This document shows, piece after piece, positions 10,893-19,854 of a DNA stretch of 64,000 bases. The stretch's first letter is position 1. Every line of letters starts with the position of its first letter. The DNA lies in NCBI GenBank assembly GCA_015075445.1, contig JABTUJ010000036.1, positions 1 to 64,000 on the forward strand, read 5' to 3'. A model generated the notes under the pieces. That model did no database searches. It was not told where the DNA came from and saw only the letters and a program-made list of their open reading frames with translations. A program made the translations under genes and the position numbers. The stretch comes from Verrucomicrobiales bacterium. Lineage in GTDB: Bacteria; Verrucomicrobiota; Verrucomicrobiia; Limisphaerales; J093.

Positions 10893-12329
10893 TTAGATGA
10901 GCCAGGCGCGATGGTCCTGGGCGAGGCGCGCCACGGTCGCCTTGCGCCCCTGGATTTCGCCCGCTTGAAGCTCGTCCACGGCCCGCCAGTACGTGTGGCC
11001 TTCGTCATCGGCCTCCGTGGGTTGCAGGTGGACAAAGTCCGCGTTGTTCCCCAGTTCGCGGGCGGCGAGCGGAGCGGCGACGGCCCAGTGACCGACGCCC
11101 CGGTGCCAGCGGACCTCCCAGGTGTTGAGGCGGGCGGCGAACTCGGTCTCGATGCCCAGGTCGCGCACCTGCTGCACGAGATGGCTGTGGGTGGCCACAT
11201 CGGCGAGCGCATGGTCGGGCGCGGGATTGCCCAGCAATTGGATGAGTTCACGCAGGTCGCGCAGGCGCAGACTCCGGAGGACCGTCGCGCGGGCGATGGC
11301 GCCGCCGAGCCAGGCGAGGGAGGTCGGCAACTGCTCCATGACGAACGTGGTGCCGGTCGAGAGCAGCACCTGGTTCTGTTGCTCGGGGTCCATCCCTTCC
11401 CAGTCGGAGACCTTGGCCGTCAGGTAGGCCTTGAGCAAATGCCACACCTCCGAAAAGAGCAGTCGCCGCTCGCGCAACTGGGTCTGAACCAGCGGCAAGG
11501 CTTCGCGCAGATGCGGAAAGGCGCGCCAGACATCGGCGATCTGCGAGTCCCGGAACCGGTACATCGAGGGGGTGGCGAGCATCTCCTCGGCCGTGGCCGG
11601 GTCGAGCTCGAGGCGCGAGACCCCGGTCGCCAGTTCGAAGAGCGCCACCCCGGCCGAAAAGACGTCCGAGGCGGTCGAAGGCGGCGTGCCCGCCTGGAGA
11701 TTCGAGGCGTCGATCAACACCTCGGCGTGGTCGGGGGTGGCGGCGTAGACGAAGTTCATCACGTTGGCGCGATGGCGGGGCGTGAAGAAGGCGCCCAGAT
11801 CCACGAGGCGAACGCGGCCATCGGGCAGCCGGATCACGTTGTCCGGCTTGAAATCAATCATCAGCAGACCGCGCTCGTGGAACAGGTGGAGGATGGCGAG
11901 CATCTCATGCGTGGCCTGTCGCAGCTCATCGAGCGTGTCCGGGCCGTAACCGCGCGTCGCTTCGTCCTCGGCCCAGGCACGGAGGTTCGGGCCCGGCAGA
12001 TATTCCATGGCGATGAACGCGTACTTCGCGTCGTAATCGATGTTCGCTCCGTAGTAGGCCGGCACGAAGTCGCGCAGGCCCTCGAGCGCGTGGATTTCCT
12101 CGAAGTTGGCCAGCTCCGCCTGGAAATTCACATACGGACCGTAGCCGATCTCGTCCGGCCGCCCGCAGCTCAGGTCGAAGATCTTGACCACCACGCCCGC
12201 ATGGTCGGTCTGGTACAAGGCCGTCTCCGGGTTGCTGGCCAGGGCGCGGACCAGGCGGACCGCTCCGAGGCCCGGCACGCTGACCGTCAGCCCGGCGTGA
12301 AGGTCGTGGGAAGGAGGCAGGGAGCTCAT
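10893..12329 (-). CDS. Serine/threonine protein kinase-like protein
   Basis: 478 residues from the ATG at 12329. The N-terminal two thirds is a eukaryote-like kinase fold: VVVKIF with Lys49, a catalytic loop read as LLMIDFKPDN (Asp159, Asn164) and a metal-binding DLG (Asp177) in place of DFG. The HRD His and Arg are replaced (MID), so it is a non-RD variant. SDVFSAGVALFELATG marks the alphaF helix. Residues about 290-478 are helical and unassigned; no membrane segment or PASTA repeat is visible, so it is probably cytoplasmic. The key Lys, Asp and Asn are present, so activity is plausible. It lies just upstream of the tRNA on the same strand. Confidence 0.8.
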   Translation of the reverse strand: MSSLPPSHDLHAGLTVSVPGLGAVRLVRALASNPETALYQTDHAGVVVKIFDLSCGRPDEIGYGPYVNFQAELANFEEIHALEGLRDFVPAYYGANIDYDAKYAFIAMEYLPGPNLRAWAEDEATRGYGPDTLDELRQATHEMLAILHLFHERGLLMIDFKPDNVIRLPDGRVRLVDLGAFFTPRHRANVMNFVYAATPDHAEVLIDASNLQAGTPPSTASDVFSAGVALFELATGVSRLELDPATAEEMLATPSMYRFRDSQIADVWRAFPHLREALPLVQTQLRERRLLFSEVWHLLKAYLTAKVSDWEGMDPEQQNQVLLSTGTTFVMEQLPTSLAWLGGAIARATVLRSLRLRDLRELIQLLGNPAPDHALADVATHSHLVQQVRDLGIETEFAARLNTWEVRWHRGVGHWAVAAPLAARELGNNADFVHLQPTEADDEGHTYWRAVDELQAGEIQGRKATVARLAQDHRAWLI

Positions 12330-12639
12330 GGCGGGGAGCAGGGGTCGGGAAGGCCAGCCCGGACGAGGGACACGCGGGGCCTCATCCAGTCGGTGGGCGA
12401 GCCGACCGTGCGACACGCGTGCCAGCCGACCGTGGGGTCGTTCGGGGTGGCCATGACCGGAACCTAGCCGTGCCACCACAGGCTGGAAAGGATAGAAAGC
12501 GAGGGCCGGGCAAGGATTGGTTGCGGGCACTCCTGTGCTCGACGCGAGATAGACGCCTCTTCAGCGGACCTGCTCATGAGTTGGCTCACTCGCGTTGCGT
12601 CGCCCCCCCCCCCACGCACGTAAGACCTGAGCATCGGCC
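12330..12639. other. Intergenic stretch without a recognisable gene
   Basis: About 310 bp upstream of the kinase gene and downstream of the SDH-type protease gene, both on the minus strand. It contains a short direct repeat GCCGACCGTG (around 12403 and 12426) and an 11-base C run at 12603-12613. No coding potential or clear terminator stem is seen. Confidence 0.5.
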
Positions 12640-13551
12640 TCAATCCTTGGCTATCCTCACAATCTCAATGCGCGCCGCACCGAGATGGTTCTCGATGATC
12701 TTGCATGCCGGTGTTTCGGCCAGGGTGAGCATACAGGCGTGATGCGTGGACAAGACAGCGTCTTGCAGACGTTGGTTCTCCTCCAGAGACTCGACCGCCA
12801 GCCCGATCGCCCGGGCTTTCTTCGCAGAGACATGACGAGCGTGCGACATGGTTACGGCGTGATCGCCGAGCTCCGTGACGACCCTGACCGCCTTGGGAGC
12901 GGCGTCAGGCATCCCATCGAACATCCCTGTCCTGAGCCATTCGCCGACGATGCTCGTGGCGAGGCGAATGGCCTTCTCGCATTCCCCAATCAGTGTGGGA
13001 TGGTACTTCGCGATGATGGGCTGCCAAACCGCCACGCTGGGAGGGAACTTTGCGATCTCTCGTTTGGCCCGCTCGAACTCCTCGAGAATGCCGTGCGCCG
13101 GCAAGCCATTAATCTGGGGATCGATGGGGCCGAGGCTGGACTGTCTGCCCATCAAGATGCTCGAGCAGGCGCACGCGATCATCGTCCCCGCTGACATCGC
13201 CATCTGCGGGACGACGGCGCGAATGTTCATGCGGAACTTGTCCCGCAGATACTCCACGATCGACTCCGTCGCAGCCATTTCCCCACCCGGCGTGTGCAGG
13301 AACAGATCCAAGCCCTTCTTGGGGTCCAGCTTGTGGATCGCTGCCATGAACCCATCCTTGTCGGCATCATTGATACCGAAAAGGCTCCGACTCATGCCCA
13401 CGCGCTCGCCCTTCTGCAGCCAGCCGGAATAGTAGATGATGACATTCCGTCCAGTGAGTTGATGCAGGCGACGCAACTGTTTCCGCCTCAGCAAGTCACA
13501 AGGTGAACCGTGCCCCTTGAGCTCCCGCAGCAACTCTCCCCAACTCGCCAT
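12640..13551 (-). CDS. ClpP-fold serine protease, SDH/SppA-like
   Basis: 303 residues resembling the serine dehydrogenase proteinase (SDH_protease) family, related to SppA and ClpP. HTPGGEMAA at 86-94 forms the oxyanion region, and Ser120 in MAMSAGTMIA is the likely nucleophile. It continues with SSLGPIDPQINGLPA, typical of the family. No signal peptide or membrane helix is obvious, unlike many SppA relatives, so a cytoplasmic or membrane-associated role is likely. The start codon at 13551 is 3 bp after the stop of a small upstream reading frame, suggesting translational coupling. Confidence 0.8.
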   Translation of the reverse strand: MASWGELLRELKGHGSPCDLLRRKQLRRLHQLTGRNVIIYYSGWLQKGERVGMSRSLFGINDADKDGFMAAIHKLDPKKGLDLFLHTPGGEMAATESIVEYLRDKFRMNIRAVVPQMAMSAGTMIACACSSILMGRQSSLGPIDPQINGLPAHGILEEFERAKREIAKFPPSVAVWQPIIAKYHPTLIGECEKAIRLATSIVGEWLRTGMFDGMPDAAPKAVRVVTELGDHAVTMSHARHVSAKKARAIGLAVESLEENQRLQDAVLSTHHACMLTLAETPACKIIENHLGAARIEIVRIAKD

Positions 13552-13554
13552 TGC

Positions 13555-13767
13555 TCAGTCGAACGTCGGCAGCGGCCGACTGCTATCCGACACACCAACC
13601 CGGACTGCCGGAAGCCTGGGTTCCCCCTCGGAACCCCATTGACTCATGCGGATGTACGCCAACCGCTGCTCTTCAGTGCGCAGCCGGAGTCGGGCAAAGA
13701 CCCACTCTGTCCCGTGCATCACCCTGTGCGAGCGCGATTTGGGGGCTCTTCGATTCGGTGGTTTCAT
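13555..13767 (-). CDS. Small basic protein, unknown, coupled to the protease gene
   Basis: 70 residues from the ATG at 13767 (MKPPNRRAPKSRSHRVMHGT). An alternative upstream start at 13821 would give 88 residues. Its stop TGA is three bases before the protease ATG, which is the main argument that it is translated. It is rich in Arg and Pro with a central WVFARLRLRTEEQRLAY segment. No family is recognised. It could also be a chance open frame. Confidence 0.4.
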   Translation of the reverse strand: MKPPNRRAPKSRSHRVMHGTEWVFARLRLRTEEQRLAYIRMSQWGSEGEPRLPAVRVGVSDSSRPLPTFD

Positions 13768-13931
13768 CTCATTACGAGGCGGCTTTTTGAACGAACCTAG
13801 TCCCGGGCACCCTTTGGTCAAGCGCGAAACCGCGCATTTCCGGGCTCCCTAGCTCTCTCGGCCAATGGCCGGCCGGTGGCCGTCCATTCCGACTTTGACC
13901 TTTGGCGGGAATGCCGCATTTTCCCGGGCCT

Positions 13932-14480
13932 ATGGGCAACACACCCCCATCCAACCTGCCGTTCCTGGCCCGCGTCGGTGTGGCGCTGCGCTGCTTCTGG
14001 CAGGCGCTTACGCGTCCGGAGTTCGCGCGCCAGGCCCGCGCCTTGCTGGGCCCGGGTGTCGCGGCCGCCCCCGCGGCCAGCGCCGCCGTTCCGCCCGAGC
14101 AGGCCCAGGCGCCTGCCCTGCATTTGCTCAGCCTGCTCCAGCGCGAAGGTCGCCTGATCGATTTCCTGCAGGAAGACATCGCCGGCTTTGACGACGCCGA
14201 AGTCGGCGCCGCCGCCCGCGTCGTCCACGCCGGTTGCCGCCGGGTGCTGACCGAAGGGCTGACCCTCGAACCCGCGTTGCGCGAGGCCGACGGCGCCTCG
14301 GTCACCGTGCCGGCCGGCTTTGACGCCCAACGCATCCGGCTCACCGGCAAGGTGGCGGGCCAACCCCCGTTCCGGGGCGTCCTCCGACACCACGGCTGGG
14401 TGGCGACCGCCGTCCAGTTGCCCACCCTCTCCCCGGCGCTCGATCCCCGTGTGCTCGCCCCGGCTGAAGTCGAGCTTTGA
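13932..14480 (+). CDS. DUF2760 domain-containing protein
   Basis: 182 residues. The C-terminal two thirds (LLSLLQREGRLIDFLQEDI, DAEVGAAARVVHAGCRRVL) matches the DUF2760 pattern. The N-terminus is amphipathic with an Ala/Pro-rich linker. The ATG at 13932 is chosen over 13902 because it begins directly before the conserved helix. It is the first gene of an operon with two Hsp70-type genes; this trio is seen in several phyla and suggests that DUF2760 is an accessory of these chaperones. Its stop TGA overlaps a TTG codon (14477) in the frame of the next gene. Confidence 0.82.
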   Translation: MGNTPPSNLPFLARVGVALRCFWQALTRPEFARQARALLGPGVAAAPAASAAVPPEQAQAPALHLLSLLQREGRLIDFLQEDIAGFDDAEVGAAARVVHAGCRRVLTEGLTLEPALREADGASVTVPAGFDAQRIRLTGKVAGQPPFRGVLRHHGWVATAVQLPTLSPALDPRVLAPAEVEL

Positions 14481-14485
14481 CCTCC

Positions 14486-16321
14486 ATGCCTCGCTATTCC
14501 ATCGGGATTGATCTCGGCACGACCAACTGCGCCGTCTCGTACTTCGACCTGAACGAGGGCGAGGGCCGCCGCGAGCAGACCATGCTCGCCGTTCCCCAAC
14601 TCACGGCCGTTGGCACCGTCGAGGCGCGTCCTCTGCTGCCCTCGTTTCTCTACCTGCCGAACGAGCAGGAGTTTCCCGCCGGCGGTCTGGGCCTGCCCTG
14701 GGACAGCCAGCGGAGCGGGACGGTCGTGGGCGAATTCGCCCGCGCCCACGGCAGCAAAGTGCCCATGCGACTCGTCACCTCGGCCAAGAGCTGGCTCTGT
14801 CACGCCGGGGTCGATCGTGCAAGCGCCATCCTCCCCTGGCAGGCGCCGGCCGACGTCCGCCGCGTCTCGCCGCTCGAGGCTTCGGCGCAGTACCTCACTC
14901 ACCTGCGAGAGGCCTGGGATCACCAGTTCCCCGACGCGCCCCTGGCCACGCAGGACGTCGTGCTCACAGTTCCCGCCTCGTTCGACGCCGCCGCGCGGGA
15001 CCTGACGCGCCGGGCGGCGGAACTCGCCGGCCTGCCGCAGCTCACGTTGCTCGAGGAACCCCAGGCCGCGTTCTACGCGTGGTGCGAGGCGATGGGCGCC
15101 GGCTTCCGCAAACAGGTTCGCCCGGGAGACGTCGTCCTCGTCGTGGACGTCGGGGGCGGCACCTGCGACTTCTCCCTCATTGCCGTGACGGAGCGGGCGG
15201 GCGAGGTCGAACTGACGCGCGTGGCTGTGGGCGATCACATCCTGCTGGGCGGCGACAACATGGACCTCACCCTGGCCCACGCCGTCCATGCGCGTCTCGC
15301 CGCCGCGGGGAAGAAGCTCGATGCCTGGCAGTTCAACGCCCTCACCTTCGCCTGTCGCCAGGCCAAGGAACGCCTCTACGAGAATCCGAAGCTCACCCGC
15401 GCCCCGCTCGTCGTGCCGGGTCGCGGCTCAGCTCTGGTAGGCGGCACGCTCAAGGCCGAACTCGAGCGGTCCGAGCTTGAGCAACTCCTCACCGATGGCT
15501 TCTTTCCCCGCACGGCAGCAGCGGACCGGCCCCAGACCGCGCGGCGCACCGGGCTGGCACAGATCGCGTTGCCTTACGCGCAGGATCCGGCCGTGACCCG
15601 GCATTTGGCGGCGTTCCTGACCCGCCAGGCCCGGGCGCTGGCGGAAGCGCACGAGGCCCCGCTCGACGTGCGGGGCCAGTCCTTCGTGCATCCGACGGTC
15701 GTGCTCTTCAACGGGGGCGTGTTTCGCGCCAGCCCGCTCAAGCAGCGCGTGCTCGAGGTGCTGAACGACTGACTCGCGGCCGACGGCGGTCAACCGGCCA
15801 AGGAACTCGGGGGCGCCGAGCTGGATCTCGCCGTCGCGCGCGGAGCCGCTTACTACGGCTGGGTGCGCCAGGGCCACGGGTTGCGCATCCGCGGCGGCAC
15901 CGCCCGCGCCTACTACGTGGGAGTCGAAACCCCCATGCCCGCCGTGCCCGGTGTGTCGCCGCCCGTCAAGGCGCTGTGTGTCGCGCCCTTCGGCATGGAG
16001 GAAGGCACGCAGGCGGATGTGCCGCCGCAGGAGTTCGGCCTGGTGGTCGGCGAACCGACCCGCTTCCGGTTCTTCGCCAGCTCGCTGCGCCGGGAGGATC
16101 GGGTGGGGACCCTGCTCGAATCGGCCACGGACGCCGACGATCTCGAGGAACTGGCCCCCCTCGAGACCACCCTCCCCGCGACCGCCAACAATGCGGGCGA
16201 ACTGGTCCCGGTGAACCTCCAGGCCGCGGTGACCGAGGTGGGCACGCTCGAACTGCGTTGCCTCGAACAGGGCGGTTCCGGCCAATGGAAACTCGAGCTG
16301 AACGTCCGGATGAAGGATTGA
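14486..16321 (+). CDS. Hsp70-family protein A, interrupted by an in-frame TGA
   Basis: Actin-fold ATPase of the Hsp70 superfamily, 612 codons if the internal stop is read through. Near the N-terminus it has IGIDLGTTNCAV (phosphate 1); later VLVVDVGGGTCDFSL (phosphate 2) and LLGGDNMD. A TGA at 15770-15772 follows VLEVLND. The same frame continues with LAADGG, ARGAAYYGWVRQG and GGTARAYYVGVE, unmistakably the remainder of the protein, and ends at 16321. A Trp (TGG) is plausible at the stop, so one G-to-A change would explain it. The start is the ATG at 14486; a TTG at 14477 overlapping the DUF2760 stop is an alternative. There is no classical DnaK substrate domain, only a short C-terminal beta region. 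Confidence 0.88.
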
Positions 16322-17531
16322 GCCGGCCCTACGCCATCGGGATCGACCTGGGCACGACCAACTGCGCCGTGGCCTGGGCGGGTCTGGCGGAAGGCGTCGC
16401 CGGGGGCGTGGCCGACTTTCCTGTGCCCCAGTTGCAGGGCCCGGGCGAGGTGGCGTCACGGCCGCTCCTGCCTTCCTTCCTCTATCTGCCGGCTGAATCC
16501 GAGTTCGCAGCGGGCACGACGCGGCTGCCGTGGGGTGGGGAAGCAGGGCCTATCGTGGGTGAATGGGCCCGGGCGCAGGGCGCGCGGGTGCCGGGTCGGC
16601 TGGTCGCCTCGGCCAAGAGCTGGCTGTGTCATTCGGGTGTCGACCGCACAGCAGCCATTTTGCCCTGGGGCGCGCCTCCGGATGCCATGCGCAAGCTCTC
16701 GCCGGTCGAAGCCACCACCCACCTGCTGGCGCATCTCGTCGCAGCCTGGGATCACGCGCATCCCGAAGCGCCGCTCGCGGGCCAGGAAGTGGTGGTGACG
16801 GTGCCGGCCTCTTTCGATGAGGTGGCCCGAACGCTGACCGCCGAGGCCGCCCGCCGCGCCGGCCTGCCGCAGTTCACGTTGCTCGAGGAGCCGCAGGCGG
16901 CGTTCTACGACTTCCTCGCCCGGCATCGCGCCGATCTGGCCGGTGCGCTCAGCGGCATCCGGCTGATCCTCGTCGTTGATGTCGGCGGTGGCACGACCGA
17001 TTTCTCGCTCATGCAGGTGGAGGCGACCTCCAGCGGGCCCCGGCTGCGCCGGCTGGCCGTGGGTGATCACTTGCTGTTGGGCGGCGACAACATGGATGCC
17101 GCCCTCGCGCATTGGGTCGAGGACGAATGGCGTCGGGCAGGGCGCAAGCTTGGCGCGCTGCAGTGGAGCCTGTTGGTCCAGGCGGCTCGCGCGGCCAAGG
17201 AGGCCCTGCTGGGTGAGGCGCCGCCCGAGTCGTATCGCGTGGCCGTCGCGGGCGAGGGCAGCCGGTTACTTGGGGGCACGCTCAGCGCCACGATTCCGCG
17301 CGCCGAGGCCGAGCGGTTGGTGCTCGACGGATTCCTGCCGCACTGCGCCGCGGAGGACGCGCCCGGCCGAGGGGCCCGGACCGCGTTGCAGGAACTGGGC
17401 CTGCCTTACGCGAAGGAACCCGCGATCACACGCCACCTCGCGGCCTTCCTCCGCGAACACGCCGCCGCCGGCCACGCCGCCCTCGCCGCGGAGCCGTCGT
17501 TGGGGTCTCCTCCGTCCGCGCCCGACGTTGT

Positions 17532-19854
17532 GGGGCAGGCTTCCAGCCTGCCTCTGGAGTTTGGACATTTTCCGGCGGACTCACGACCCGTGATGGCGTA
17601 GATCCAGGGCCAGTGGAGCGATCCGCGTCAGGGCCGCACGCTCGGGCGATGATCTGGCGGCAGTGCGCGCCTTGGTGGCGGCACCCTGACTGGCATCGCA
17701 CGTCGCTGTCGCGTCTGTGCGAGCTCTGGAACTGGCGTAACGCGGCCGGCCGACTCAAAGACATGGCCGCCCGCACGCTGCTCTTGAAGCTGCAGGTCGG
17801 GGTTTGATCCAGTTGCCACCGCCACGGACCTGCACGGGTCGGCCGCGTGCGTAAGCCCACCCCTGGCCAGCCGGAGCTGCTGCCCGCGACGCCGACGCCC
17901 ATTGACAGCGATCAGCTTCCGTGCAGCCCGTGCGCCTGGAACTGGTCCAGACCTCAGGTTGCAATAAGCGCGTGGGACGCTGGCCGGCCCAGTATCGATT
18001 ATCAGGGTTTCCAGGGGGCGGTCGGGAAGACCTCAATACCTGGCTGCCGATGGTCGCGGACGAGGTTGGCAGTGATGGTGTTTGGCGCGGCCGCCTGGAA
18101 AGTCGCGGTGGGATCGGTTCATCGGTTGGTCGGTGGAGCAGCGCCAGCAACATCTGGGTTGCTGGCCAATCAACAGCGCTTCCTGCTCTTGCCCTGGGTC
18201 GGGTGCCCATCTGGCCTCGCACCTCCTGGAAGCAGCCGCCCGGCGCTTGTCCGCATTGGCAAGCCCGCTACGGCCATCCGGTGGCTGGTCGGACCTCGTG
18301 GAGGAGGACCGCTTTGCCGGCACTGCCTACCAAGCCGCCGGTTGGCTTCACCTCGGACAGACCACCGGGCGGACCGTCAAGAGCCGCCAGCGCACGCTGC
18401 AAAGCCCCGCAAGCGGTGTGGGTGCAACCGCTGCACCGGCCTTTCGCCAACGCTAGTCACCCACGAACCTCCTGACCTATCTGCGGGCCCACCGCCCGCT
18501 GGGCCTTGGTTTTCCCAGCAGCGCAGCCTCCAACGCGCCCTGCCCTGGCTTTTGGCATCCTCTGTGGCCTGGGCCGGCGCACCTCACGCCATCGGTTTCA
18601 CGGCAGCACCACAAAGACTGGTCGGCGGACTACAAGGTCTTCTCGCGCTCGCCCTGGCAGCTACGCGCTGTTCCATCCGATTCTGGAACAGGCCTCAAAG
18701 CACCAGCTCAACGCATCGTCCTGAGCACCGACGACACGCGGTGTGGCGCCAGGACAAGCACGTCCCCAAACCCAATGGCATCGCGATCCTGGACCGGCCT
18801 TCAAACCAACCTGCGTTGGGACACCTTCTGCAAGCGAGTCTGGTCCTGCCGCTCTATGAGCGGGATGGATGAGTTCCTCCCGTTCCATCCGGTGCGCTTT
18901 GAAATGGCCCGGTGGTCAAAAGCCCGGCGCGTGCGGCGGCCGACCGCGGAGTATCAGCGCTCAAGAAGAAGAACCTCTCGGTGCAGTTTGTCACGCTGAC
19001 CCAGGCGCGCCCACCGACCAGACCGGCCATGCGGCCCAGCGCCTCTTCAGGTCGGCGACGGCTCCTTCTGCAACCGCACCGTGTGGCGGGGATTGGGAGG
19101 CCCAGAACGTGAGCGTGATCGTGCGCTGTCGCAAGACATTGTCCTGTGCAAGGCGCGCCAGACTGAGCCCCGTTTCTATGGCCGAACCAAGTTCACCCCG
19201 GAGCAAGTTCATCGCGCTTCCACGCCCGGTGGCAGAAGATCAGATCTTTCACGGGGCTGCTTTCGCCTGGTGCGCTACAAGGAACTGACCAAGATCTATT
19301 GGCAGGGCGGTTCCCGAAAACGGGAAGTCCGCCTGCTGGTGGTGGCGCCAGTGGGCTATCGCACCACCAGAACGGACGCCAGTACTACCGGCAGCCCGCT
19401 GTTGCTGACCAGCGACCTGAGCACGCCAGCCGCGGTCTTACTGCCAACCGCTTCGACCGTTGGGGCATCGAGGTCAATCATCGGGACGAGAAGGACATCC
19501 TGGGCGTCAGGGGCCCAGGTCTGGAACAAGCACTCCGTGAGCAAAGTGCCCGCGCTGCTGGTGGCCATGCATAGCTGGTTGCTCTTGGCCAGCCTCCATT
19601 GCTACGGCACCACCCGCACCGAGGTCTATGAAGCCCTGCCCAAATGGCGCCGCGGGGCAAACGACCTCTGCCTGGACCTGGTGACCCTGCACTGCAAGCG
19701 GTTGGCCGATAAACCGGTCACGTTTTCCACGGCGACCCTACGCCCACCTATCAAACGATGGTCAGCACCGCCGCCTGATCGCAACTCAGCGATTCGACCA
19801 CTTCGCTTCTTACAGAATGTCCAAACTCCAGGGGCAGGCTTCCAGCCTGCCTCT
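17532..19854 (+). mobile_element. DruA-DDE insertion sequence in Hsp70 B, decayed
   Basis: The element is bounded by perfect 16-bp inverted repeats: CTGGAGTTTGGACATT at 17554-17569 and its complement at 19816-19831. Outside these, an identical 24-bp sequence occurs at 17532-17555 and 19831-19854; it contains a palindrome (GGCAGGCT, 3-base loop, AGCCTGCC). The distance between the direct repeats is 2299 bp, and removing one repeat plus the interior restores the Hsp70 B frame. The direct repeats are either a long target duplication or part of the element's ends; the palindrome resembles a REP-type sequence. Confidence 0.82.
17649..19778 (+). pseudogene. DruA-like (DUF4338) plus DDE transposase, many frameshifts
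   Basis: No single frame is intact, but fragments across all three forward frames line up as one protein. The N-terminal half has LCELWNWRNAAGRLKDMAAR, LVQTSGCNKRV, FGAAAWKVA, FIGWSVEQRQQHLG, SRLLLLPW-type and LASHLLEAAARRLSA segments, then EEDRFAGTAYQAAGWLHLG; this is the DUF4338/DruA pattern. The C-terminal half has GDGSFCNRTVW, PRFYGRTKFTPEQV, RYKELTKIYWQGGSRKRE, WGIEVNHRDEKDILGV and SVSKVPALLVAMHSWLLL, characteristic of a DDE transposase ending. The stop is at 19776-19778. At least eight indels are needed to restore it, so it is decayed or badly sequenced. Confidence 0.75.

Noticed and set aside
10188..12467. 759-codon plus-strand frame covering the coiled-coil gene, tRNA and kinase
   Set aside because: It runs through a tRNA gene and is antisense to recognisable kinase motifs.
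17532..19854. A Druantia defence island
   Set aside because: Only a DruA-like domain is present, without druB-E or the large helicase, and it lies inside inverted repeats with a transposase-like C-terminus.
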